From: Tritrichomonas foetus
Taxonomy: Eukaryota; Parabasalia; Tritrichomonadida; Tritrichomonadidae
Direction: 5' to 3'
Assembly (NCBI GenBank): GCA_001839685.1
Contig: MLAK01000134.1
Span: forward strand, 1-64,000
DNA: 64,000 bases
The notes under the pieces are model-generated. The model was not told the origin of the DNA and did no database searches. It saw nothing but the letters and a program-made list of their open reading frames with translations. Shown here piece by piece: positions 29,454 through 38,223 of this stretch. Numbering within the stretch: the first letter of the stretch is position 1; each line of letters begins with the position of its first letter. The translations under genes were made by a program, and so were the position numbers.

Positions 29454-31321
29454 TGAAAAACACCTTTTTTGTCTTTTGCACTTAAATTAATAGTAATTTT
29501 ATCGATATCTTTTGAAGAAGCTTTGTGTAATTGAGCATTTTGTATTTTGTTACAATACTCAAGAAGTTTTTGAAGAAAAGCTGGATTATTTGAAGAGCAA
29601 GCATAATGAAATGGCTGCATTCCACTGAAGTCAGCTGCATCAATTTGAATTTTATTTTGAGAAAGAAGTAAATCAAATAAAGACGAATTTCCTCGTGCGA
29701 TTGTAATAATTAATGGTGTCTGTCCTTCATATTTAGCATTTACATCATATCTTTTTTCATTCAAAAGTAATTTCAGCATTTCTAAATTTTCATTTCTACA
29801 AGCAAAATGTATCAAACTTTTTTCTACACTTTTAGAGCCTTTCAATTTATATAAGTTCTTTCTTCTTTTCAAAAGCCACTGTGTAAGCAAGATTTTGTCA
29901 TAGTCAACGGCTAAAGGAAGTGCAAGATTATAATCTGTGTCTTTTTCAATTAAATATAAAAAAGTTTTAAAATTGGAAAATTGGATGCATTGATACAATA
30001 ATCCAAAAACATTTTCTTCAAGAATTTTACTGAAAATAGTCTCAAAAACCCATTCAAAAATATCCCATTGATGAAATTTTATTGCAACTTCACGAGTTTC
30101 AAAAAAAGAAAATCCATTTTGCTTACAAATACGAACGATTTCCGAATTTCCACCAGCGACAGCAAATTGTGTCAAATTTTGAATGCTAGAGTCTTCAAAC
30201 AAAAAGTCATTCTGAACTCGATTTTGTTGCTGATTGTTATTTTGTTGCTGATTGTTATTTTGTTGCTGATTGTTATTTTGTTGATTTTGAATGACTTGCG
30301 CGTTTTGAATGCGTTCAATATTATTAATTTTAGAACTGTTAAGGAGTAAAAATTTGAAGCATTTAATAGAATTAAAAAATGCAGCAAATTGAATTAAAGT
30401 ACAGTTTTGATTTACAAAATCACACTGTTCGAAATCTGATGGAGCAATTTTTTGATCGAAATCAAAATATTCATCTTTGCTTGTGAAATTTTGAAAAGAA
30501 TCAATATCATCATTCCTCAAAAAGATTGAAATTGGATTTGGATTAATTCCTTCTTTGACTCTTTCTTTGAATAATTCAATTCCATGACGCTTTATAAAAT
30601 TAGAATTAAAATCCGACAAATCTTCGAAGAAGACAGGTAAATTTTGATATAAACGAGTGATTTGTTCTTTTCGAATAAAACCTGCATCATAATAATGACG
30701 AATTAGATAACAAATGATCTGATTTTTCCTCTCCTTAAATGCAAAAACGTTGTCTAAGGTTTCCATTTGGAGAAGCAAAACTCGACTCATCACATCATTC
30801 AAATCCAGTGAGTCTGTAAGCTTCAAAAACATCATGGTATTCTTTGGACGAGCTATACATGCATTTATAAGCATTCTACATATTGTTTCTTTACCAGAAG
30901 TCAAAATCAACGTCTTTAAATTTTCATAAGAACATAAAAAATTGTTTTCATTTAAATTGAAAATAGTTTCTTCTAATTTGATTATAAAATGAAGTTCGTA
31001 ATTTGAAACAAATTCTTCGAGCTTTGTGAATCCAAGCTGTTTAGAAAAATTTAATAAAAAAGCTTCATTTTCTGCATTCACAATAATATTTTCTTCTTTT
31101 AATATTTTTTGAATTAAAAGCAATTTTTCATCAGAAAAATCATTGAAAGTTAAATGGAATTCGTTAACGCTTGGATCATTTTCAACAATCCAAGAAATAT
31201 TTGATGATATTTCTAGAATATTCAGTTTATTACATAGAATTGAGATTTCATTATTGATTACCAAAGAGAAATCTTCTTTTGTTTCTTCAAAATTCTCATA
31301 TATTGTACACCATGAAGCCAT
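29450..31321 (-). CDS. Ankyrin-repeat protein, 5' part of a frameshifted gene
   Basis: 623 residues from the ATG at 31321 (a TTG seven codons earlier is not used). The N-terminal ~350 residues are the alpha-helical region typical of the large trichomonad ankyrin family. A Gln/Asn tract (NNNQQQ repeats near 30222-30290) follows, then ankyrin repeats (LIHFACRNENLEMLKLLLNE, PFHYACSSNNPAFLQKLLEY). The frame ends in the middle of a repeat with GVFH and TGA. The remaining repeats continue in another frame downstream. Full-length product would be about 850 residues. Ankyrin proteins are protein-binding scaffolds; partner unknown. It shares a 250-bp divergent promoter with the LRR kinase. Confidence 0.85.
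   Translation of the reverse strand: MASWCTIYENFEETKEDFSLVINNEISILCNKLNILEISSNISWIVENDPSVNEFHLTFNDFSDEKLLLIQKILKEENIIVNAENEAFLLNFSKQLGFTKLEEFVSNYELHFIIKLEETIFNLNENNFLCSYENLKTLILTSGKETICRMLINACIARPKNTMMFLKLTDSLDLNDVMSRVLLLQMETLDNVFAFKERKNQIICYLIRHYYDAGFIRKEQITRLYQNLPVFFEDLSDFNSNFIKRHGIELFKERVKEGINPNPISIFLRNDDIDSFQNFTSKDEYFDFDQKIAPSDFEQCDFVNQNCTLIQFAAFFNSIKCFKFLLLNSSKINNIERIQNAQVIQNQQNNNQQQNNNQQQNNNQQQNRVQNDFLFEDSSIQNLTQFAVAGGNSEIVRICKQNGFSFFETREVAIKFHQWDIFEWVFETIFSKILEENVFGLLYQCIQFSNFKTFLYLIEKDTDYNLALPLAVDYDKILLTQWLLKRRKNLYKLKGSKSVEKSLIHFACRNENLEMLKLLLNEKRYDVNAKYEGQTPLIITIARGNSSLFDLLLSQNKIQIDAADFSGMQPFHYACSSNNPAFLQKLLEYCNKIQNAQLHKASSKDIDKITINLSAKDKKGVFH
30222..30290 (-). repeat. 18-bp in-frame repeat encoding Asn/Gln tract
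   Basis: Three near-perfect TTGTTGCTGATTGTTATT units on the plus strand, giving alternating NNN and QQQ in the ankyrin protein. Confidence 0.85.
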
Positions 31322-31396
31322 ATGTAAAGAGAAAATAACCAAATTACCTCATAAATGGTTAACAAAAAAATAATTAACTAATATCATGTTATCGAG

Positions 31397-31474
31397 AACT
31401 TTTTGAATTCACTCAAAAAGTTATTTAAAATCTAAATCAATACAATTCTACATTTACTATTATGTCAAAAAGTT
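31397..31474. promoter_or_regulatory. Divergent promoter with palindromic AAAAAGTT motifs
   Basis: AACTTTTTGA at 31397-31406 and its inverted partner TCAAAAAGTT at 31413-31422 face opposite ways, and a third copy TCAAAAAGTT is at 31465-31474. They sit in the 250-bp gap between the ankyrin gene (minus) and the LRR kinase (plus), one orientation for each. Confidence 0.45.
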
Positions 31475-31571
31475 CTTAAAATTCTATACTATGATCATAT
31501 AGATATAGAAAAAGTGAGCTGAATAAATTTCAATTCTATTGAATTTTGAGATAAATATTCAATGAAATTTG

Positions 31572-33752
31572 ATGTATGACAAGAAGGTCACTCATGATGG
31601 AATTATCTATTCAATAGACAAGAAAATTTACAATTCGGTTGTATCTGGTACCAAAAATCCTCCAAATGATGTGATTATTCCAGCTGATATCAAAAAAGGA
31701 TTTACAAAATATTGCGTAAGATCGATCGGTAAAAGGGCATTTGAAGATAATAAATGCATAAGATCACTCTCTTTTGATACAGATTCATGTGTTTCCGAAA
31801 TATGCCATAATGCATTTTACTGTAGTGGAATCACAGTTTTAAAATTACCTGCACGAATTCAAAGGCTTGATGCTAATTGGTGCAGTTATACAATGAATTT
31901 AAACTCGGTTTTTGTTCCAGCTAACAACGAGTATTTTATGAACATCAAAAATAATTTACTAATTGATAAGAAAACAAATTCCGTCCTTTTTTATCCACGT
32001 AAAGAAATGGGAACCGTTATTCCTAATAATATCACAAAAATTAATAATCATGCCTTTGGATATTCCAAAGCAAATTTTGTACATTTTCAAGAGAATTCTA
32101 TTATTACTTCAATTGGTGATTGTGCTTTTTTTCGCTGTATAAATCTCAAACAAATTGATTTACCACAATCAGTTCAATCAATAGGTGAATATTGCTTTAA
32201 TGGAAGTGCCATTCAGAAAATAACTTGTGAATCCGAAAGGCTTAATATTGGTCAACAGTGCTTCTCAGGTTGTAATGAACTTAGGACAATTTATTTTCCA
32301 AAAATAAAGTATTTGACATTTATAACCAATGCCTTTGCATTTATTCCTAAAGATTGTAAAATAATGGTATCAGAAACTCTTGACACCCAATGCCTTCAAA
32401 AACTGAAAAGCCTCTACTTTCCCAATAAAATATGTGTATATACAATACCAAAAGATCAAGAAATGAACAGTAGAGAAGGAATGAGTAGTAAAGAAGGAAT
32501 GAGTAGTAAAGAAGGAATGAGTAGTAAAGAAGGAATGAGTAGTAAAGAAGGAATGAGTAGTAAAGAAGAGTTGAATAGTCAGGAAAAAATAAAAGAGCTG
32601 ATATTAGAAAATACATATTTAAGAGATAAAATCAATCAATTACAGGAAACAGTCAAGAGTTTTTCTAAAAATGATAAAATAACATCAAATTCCAATTTTC
32701 TCCTTAAAAGCGAAAACGAAAATTTAACAGAGAAAAATCACATTCTTTCTACAAAAATAGATACGCTAACAAACGATAACCTAGTAATTTCATTAGAAAA
32801 TCAAAAACTAAAAGATACCTTGTGCAAATTGAAGTCCAAATTTCAGAGTATATTAGCGGGAAAGAAACCAAATAATTTACTTTTGACAAATGAAGAAATT
32901 GAAAAATATACAAAAACAGATAAACTTGGTGAGGGTGCTACATCAAAAGTTTTTAAAATCGAGAGAAATGAAAAACATAAATTTATAGAAACTAAAACAT
33001 TTGCTCTGAAGGTATTTAAAACAATTACTTTTGCTGACCAAAAAAAATTTGTGAGAGAGTGTGAAATTATGTCAAATTTATCTCATCCCTGTATATTAAA
33101 AATATATGGCTATAATTATGGTTTCATCAATGAAGACACTGGGAAAAAATATTATCCATCAATATTATTATCATTTAAACCATCAACTTTAGAAAATGAA
33201 ATCAAAAAATTAAACAATACAGAAAAAGTAATTTCGATATTAGAATTAGTACTGGGACTTCGCTATCTTCAAGAAACTTGTAAATTAATCCATCGAGATA
33301 TTAAGCCTAGTAATATTTTGATTAATTCTAAGCATCAGATTTTTATTAGTGATTTTGGAATATCCACAGAATCTGATACAGGTTATTCTTTGACGAAAGG
33401 TGTTGGAACGATTTTGTTTATGGCACCAGAATTAATTAATGAAGAAGATAGTTATAATGAAAAAATTGATCAGTATTCTTTTGGAATAACTTTATATTTT
33501 ATTTTAACAAATGGAAATTATCCATCAATCAAAATTAAGGAAATTTTGAATGGAAAATCTTTTCTTATTCCCAAAAATCTTCCACACTTTGTTCAGGAAT
33601 TAATTCATCAATGCTGTTCATATGATCCAAATAATCGACCTACATTTTCTAGAATTCTCGAAGTGATTGAAGAAAACAAATTTTCATTATTCCCAGATGT
33701 TGACATTCAATCTGTAATGAAGCGGAATTTATATCTCAGAGAGAAAGAATAA
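31572..33752 (+). CDS. BspA-type leucine-rich repeat protein fused to a protein kinase
   Basis: 726 residues from the first ATG (31572; an upstream TTG is not used). The N-terminal ~300 residues are LRR_5/BspA-like repeats (VRSIGKRAFEDNKCIRSLSF, ITSIGDCAFFRCINLKQIDL, VQSIGEYCFNGSAIQKI). A linker with five GMSSKE repeats follows, then a coiled coil (ENTYLRDKINQLQETVKSF) and a C-terminal kinase domain. The kinase has LGEGATSKVFK, a Lys in FALKVF, HRDIKPSN with Asp576, SDFGIS and MAPEL, so it is predicted active. Without signal peptide or membrane helix the LRRs must be intracellular, unlike most BspA surface proteins of trichomonads. The kinase and linker resemble those of the RCC1 kinase at 60.7 kb. 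Ligand unknown. Confidence 0.9.
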   Translation: MYDKKVTHDGIIYSIDKKIYNSVVSGTKNPPNDVIIPADIKKGFTKYCVRSIGKRAFEDNKCIRSLSFDTDSCVSEICHNAFYCSGITVLKLPARIQRLDANWCSYTMNLNSVFVPANNEYFMNIKNNLLIDKKTNSVLFYPRKEMGTVIPNNITKINNHAFGYSKANFVHFQENSIITSIGDCAFFRCINLKQIDLPQSVQSIGEYCFNGSAIQKITCESERLNIGQQCFSGCNELRTIYFPKIKYLTFITNAFAFIPKDCKIMVSETLDTQCLQKLKSLYFPNKICVYTIPKDQEMNSREGMSSKEGMSSKEGMSSKEGMSSKEGMSSKEELNSQEKIKELILENTYLRDKINQLQETVKSFSKNDKITSNSNFLLKSENENLTEKNHILSTKIDTLTNDNLVISLENQKLKDTLCKLKSKFQSILAGKKPNNLLLTNEEIEKYTKTDKLGEGATSKVFKIERNEKHKFIETKTFALKVFKTITFADQKKFVRECEIMSNLSHPCILKIYGYNYGFINEDTGKKYYPSILLSFKPSTLENEIKKLNNTEKVISILELVLGLRYLQETCKLIHRDIKPSNILINSKHQIFISDFGISTESDTGYSLTKGVGTILFMAPELINEEDSYNEKIDQYSFGITLYFILTNGNYPSIKIKEILNGKSFLIPKNLPHFVQELIHQCCSYDPNNRPTFSRILEVIEENKFSLFPDVDIQSVMKRNLYLREKE
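32475..32567 (+). repeat. 18-bp in-frame minisatellite encoding GMSSKE
   Basis: Five nearly identical GAAGGAATGAGTAGTAAA units in the linker between LRRs and coiled coil. The first unit is diverged (AACAGTAGA). Confidence 0.9.
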
Positions 33753-34907
33753 GAATCTTAAATGTTGTAAATGAGTATTAACATTATTTTTTATAACATT
33801 ACTAAATGAATAAGTATTTCTTCATTTCATCTCTATTCATGTTTTCACATGAGAAAAAGTATAATATTTTCACAAATAAATGTCGATCAACATCTGGTTT
33901 TAACATAGAAAAGTATTTTGAATTTAAGTGAAAATTACAACAATATTCATTTACATACAATATCGAATGGTCTAAATAATAGAATATTATAAATATTTTC
34001 GAAATAAAAAGTGAATATGTAAAGAAATATCTATATATAAATTAAATGGATTTATTCACATAAATTAATATATAGAATATATATTTATATATATATATAA
34101 ACTGTTTTCATCTTTATTTTCTATATGAGAAATTGGATTTTATTCACATGGAAATTACTTAGCATCATTGGTGAAACTATCCAAATATTCAATTACCCAA
34201 GTTTTGGTTTTGTTATTGTTAATGATGTTTTCAAGGTCATCCATTTAAAACATATATTGACTGTTGGTTACCGTCTACAATATAAATTACTGTGCAATAT
34301 TTTTTGCCCACCAATTATTACTGTAATTAGATGATTCATAATTATTTTGTTAGGACGATCTTTTATATTATCAACTGTATATGATATCAACTGTCATGAA
34401 CTCTTCAAATATTTGTCCAAACAGTTGGAAAGATTTAGAATAAAAAATAGCCTTTTTCGTCTTCATTAATCTAAAGATGAATTTTAAATTTATCAATCCA
34501 TTTGAGTTTTGACTGTTTTGGTTCTTGTGTAAGTTTTTTATGACTGAGTTCAACAAAACTCATAAAGAGAACACCTATAATAATATTTTAGATTATGTAT
34601 TGAGTTTTAGTCTTTCTAATTTCCAAAAATCGAAATGCCTATATGTCAATGAGCACTCATATGAGAACGAAAAAAAATTATGAAGAGGTTCAATAGTATC
34701 TCTATCGTCATGGTTAAAAATGAATTCACCTATTTAAGTTTGATCATATTCAACTTTTTCAGTATTTTATAATCTTTAATTTCAGAAAAAGTTTGTCATC
34801 CATGTTTTTTAGATTTGATTGAATTCTTTTTAACTTTTTCTTAATCGAAATTGCACGCGAACATTTATCGTCTCAAAGAATTTCATAAAAATTGATGTGT
34901 TGAACAA
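33753..34907. other. AT-rich spacer before the NEK kinase gene
   Basis: Contains TATATA-rich DNA at 34070-34100. The 34125-34334 frame has an ATG but no recognisable coding character. Inverted AAAAAGTT motifs lie at 34752-34793. Confidence 0.45.
34752..34793. promoter_or_regulatory. Inverted AACTTTTTC / GAAAAAGTT pair upstream of the NEK kinase
   Basis: AACTTTTTC at 34752-34760 and GAAAAAGTTT at about 34784-34793 form an inverted pair 115-155 bp before the kinase ATG. The arrangement is similar to the 31.4 kb promoter. Confidence 0.35.
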
Positions 34908-37727
34908 ATGCTTTTCGCTAATAAATATGAAGAAATCAAAACTTTAGGCGAAGGATCTTACGGAAAAGCTATTCTTTGCAAACGAAAACGAGATGGCCGT
35001 TTTTTTGTATTAAAAGAAATTCGAATGTCAAATCTTTCGCAGAAAGACCGCGACGATGCCTTAAATGAAAGCAATCTTTTATCTTCACTCAGTCACCCCT
35101 ACATTATCAAGTACGAAGAAAGTTTCCAAGAACGCGGCAATTTTTATATCGTTATGGAATATGCGGACGGCGGCGATTTAGCTGGAAAAATTCGCATCAG
35201 AAGTGAAACAAAAGCTCTTTTTACGGAAAGCGAAATTCTACACACTTTTATTCAAATTTCATTAGCAATAAAATATATTCATGATCGAAAAATTTTGCAT
35301 CGTGATTTGAAAGCACAAAACATCTTTTTGATGAAGGACGGAACAGTAAAACTTGGCGATTTTGGAATTGCACGTGTTTTGGAAAACACTTTTCAACTCT
35401 GTAAAACAAGAATTGGCACCCCTTATTATTTATCGCCTGAAATATGTGAAGGTAAAACGTATAATTCAAAAACTGATATTTGGTCACTCGGCTGTATTTT
35501 GTATGAATTATGCACATTAAAACATGCTTTTAATGCAAGAAATATGAGCGCGTTAGTCGTTCAAATTATTCGGGGAAAATATGAACCAATTTCTTCAACT
35601 TTTAGTGCTGATTTGAAGCAATTAATCTCTAGAATGTTAACAATGGACCAAAAAGCAAGACCGTCAATTAATGGAGTATTAAATACACCAATTTTAAAGT
35701 CAAGATTACATCTTTTTTTAAATGATCCAAAAAATAATTCAAATTCGAATAATAAAGACTTCAAAAATAGATCACCTGCGAAAAAAGCAATTGCTCAACC
35801 TGTCATTTTAAAATCAAGTGTAAGTGAAATGGGCGGTATTCAACTAGAAAAACAATATTTTAATATGGACAAAAATCAAGCTTTGTTTAAACAAAAAGAA
35901 AACGACAAAGCCAGAGAACTTAGACAGAGACAAATTGACGAGCTTCTTAAACGACGAAAAGAAGAACAACAAAGAAAAAGAAAAGCTGAAGAAGAAGAAA
36001 TGATGAGACTTAAACAAGAATACATTTTGAAAAAAGCAGCATTCAACGCCAACAATAACCAAAGCAATGTCAACAATATTAATGCAAATACAAATAATGC
36101 AACATCAATTGATCATCCAAATAAGAGTAATCTTGATCAAATGAATAATTTGAATAAAAATGAAAATAACTTCAATAAAAATGTGAATTATCCAGATTCA
36201 TTAGATACAATTGGAAGAATCAGACATAATGAATTTAGAGAAGCACGACAAGGAGCAATTTATAATAAGATGCGAAATAATCTAGGTGGTGTTGACTTTA
36301 ATGCTGAATTGAAAAAAGTGACTGATGATTCCTTTTTGAAAGGAATGGTAAGCGATATGCCAGAGTGGGCACCACCTCCTGAAGGTATTATGGAAGAATA
36401 TGCCGAACGTTCTAAAATATTGAATTCTTTTATGAATGAAAATCGGGCTTCTAATCGAAGAATTTTAAGTCCAATTCAAAGTGATTCTTTTTCAATGCCA
36501 AATTCTCCACCACCTGAATTATCAGCTTCTTCAACAATGACGAGGACATCAAGTGAAGAAAGACGAAGGAAACTTTTGGAGCAGAAAGCCGCTGCACAGG
36601 CAAATTGGCAAACAATAAAAGAAATGAAAACCGTCGATATACAAGCGCAAGAATTATCTTTAATGGACTCACCAACAAAACCATCAAATTCGACAATTAA
36701 ATTTACTCAACTGGGCACCACAAACACCAACACAGATAACATGATAAATAATGACACAAACAATGATATAAATAACAATATAAAAGCTACTATCAATTCA
36801 AATGATCATAGTAATTTGAATAATGTTAAATATACTCCAAAAACTTCAATATCACCACCAACATTACCTTCATTAAATAGTGGTGCTTATTATTTCGGTA
36901 AAAATGAAACAAAAGATTTTCAAAGTATTGTCAAAGAAAATAAAAATGACAAAAATATAATTTTATCACCAAAAATTTCTCCTTCTAAAGTTGAGAGGTC
37001 ATTTTCAATGCAATCATCATCATCATTAACAAGTAAAAGTCGATTAGCCGAATTTGGCCTTGATCCAAATCTCGCAAAAAACGAATCAGATCGAAAAATT
37101 TTAATGGAACTTGATCTCGAACTCAGTAATCGACCAACACCAAGACAACGTTCAAAATCACGTGGTGATTTCTCTTTTAAAACTCTCCTTGAGAAAGAAT
37201 ACAATATAAACGATCCCGACAATAGTCAAATCCAAAACGAACAACATCAGATAGAAAACTTTGACAATGAAACGAATAACTATGAAAATAGTATAGAAAA
37301 TAATTATGAAAATGTTGCACCAAGACCTTTGATCCAAATGGGAATGGTTGAAGCGAAAAATCACGTCACACAAATTCATTCTTTAGTTTCTTCAATTAAA
37401 AGTGTATTGAATCTACCGAACGAAACTGATGATACTGAAGATGAATTTGAAATTCCTAGTACAAGACCAATTTCACATGATTTAATCAACAAAGAAGTTA
37501 AATTCCCTATCGTCTCTGATAGTGACTCGCTCATGTACCGCGCCGAAGCAATGCGCGCCTTCCTGGAGCGCGAACTTGGGCTCGACGAATTCATTTCTTT
37601 GAGGCATGAAATTTCTAATCAGAATAGTGGGCTTGATGTCATTTCTAAGTTCCCTAATGTTATTCCAGGAATTATAGTTATTCTTCAGCAGCTTCTTGTT
37701 CTTGAGCATCTAATTGACGATATGTAA
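34908..37727 (+). CDS. NIMA-related (NEK) protein kinase with long disordered tail
   Basis: 939 residues. The N-terminal kinase domain (about residues 7-265) has GEGSYGKAIL, Lys in FVLKEI, HRDLKAQNIFL (Asp133), GDFGIAR (Asp151) and GTPYYLSPEI, a combination diagnostic of NEKs. All catalytic residues are present. A basic coiled coil (about 325-372, RQRQIDELLKRRKEEQQRKR) follows, as in NEKs that dimerise. About 450 Asn/Ser-rich disordered residues come next. The conserved C-terminal end contains RAEAMRAFLERELGLDEFIS. NEKs regulate mitosis and, in flagellates, flagellar length and basal bodies. ATG at 34908 retained. Confidence 0.95.
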   Translation: MLFANKYEEIKTLGEGSYGKAILCKRKRDGRFFVLKEIRMSNLSQKDRDDALNESNLLSSLSHPYIIKYEESFQERGNFYIVMEYADGGDLAGKIRIRSETKALFTESEILHTFIQISLAIKYIHDRKILHRDLKAQNIFLMKDGTVKLGDFGIARVLENTFQLCKTRIGTPYYLSPEICEGKTYNSKTDIWSLGCILYELCTLKHAFNARNMSALVVQIIRGKYEPISSTFSADLKQLISRMLTMDQKARPSINGVLNTPILKSRLHLFLNDPKNNSNSNNKDFKNRSPAKKAIAQPVILKSSVSEMGGIQLEKQYFNMDKNQALFKQKENDKARELRQRQIDELLKRRKEEQQRKRKAEEEEMMRLKQEYILKKAAFNANNNQSNVNNINANTNNATSIDHPNKSNLDQMNNLNKNENNFNKNVNYPDSLDTIGRIRHNEFREARQGAIYNKMRNNLGGVDFNAELKKVTDDSFLKGMVSDMPEWAPPPEGIMEEYAERSKILNSFMNENRASNRRILSPIQSDSFSMPNSPPPELSASSTMTRTSSEERRRKLLEQKAAAQANWQTIKEMKTVDIQAQELSLMDSPTKPSNSTIKFTQLGTTNTNTDNMINNDTNNDINNNIKATINSNDHSNLNNVKYTPKTSISPPTLPSLNSGAYYFGKNETKDFQSIVKENKNDKNIILSPKISPSKVERSFSMQSSSSLTSKSRLAEFGLDPNLAKNESDRKILMELDLELSNRPTPRQRSKSRGDFSFKTLLEKEYNINDPDNSQIQNEQHQIENFDNETNNYENSIENNYENVAPRPLIQMGMVEAKNHVTQIHSLVSSIKSVLNLPNETDDTEDEFEIPSTRPISHDLINKEVKFPIVSDSDSLMYRAEAMRAFLERELGLDEFISLRHEISNQNSGLDVISKFPNVIPGIIVILQQLLVLEHLIDDM

Positions 37728-38223
37728 TTATTAGACCGATTTTATAATCATTGATTTGATTTAATCTTAATTAATGCCATTACATTTATTTTGTATGTTT
37801 TTAATAAAGCGCGAATTTTTGTTTGATCTTTTTGTGATTTTCTAAACAATATCTTTTTTTACTGACCCAGAAAAAAGTTTGAACTTCGATTCAAAATTTC
37901 TGACAAATCATAGTGAATTGTTTGTAAAATTATCGTTATTCCATTGTTACAATATTCAAAAAGTTTCATCAATAGATATCAATATTTACATTAATTCTAT
38001 GTGATTAAAGAATATATGGTTCTCAATTCCTGCAGAAATCATTTGAATAAATGAAATCAAAATACTCACAATATTTTCTCCAATAATTTGAATATAAATG
38101 CAATTCATTTTGAAATATTGAGCAATTCAATGCAATGTTATCGTTCTGTCACTTAATCTTTATTGTAAAGTATTGAAAAAACAGAAAATCTTTTTTTAAG
38201 ATTTCCTTCTTGAAAGAAGAAAG
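37728..38223. other. Spacer before the BEACH gene
   Basis: AT-rich. It has AAAAAGTTTGAAC at about 37873 and CAAAAAGTTTCATC at about 37958, 250-350 bp before the BEACH start; the latter includes an initiator-like TCATC. No gene seen. Confidence 0.45.

Noticed and set aside
34125..34334. 69-residue ATG frame before the NEK gene
   Set aside because: No coding character and no promoter motif.
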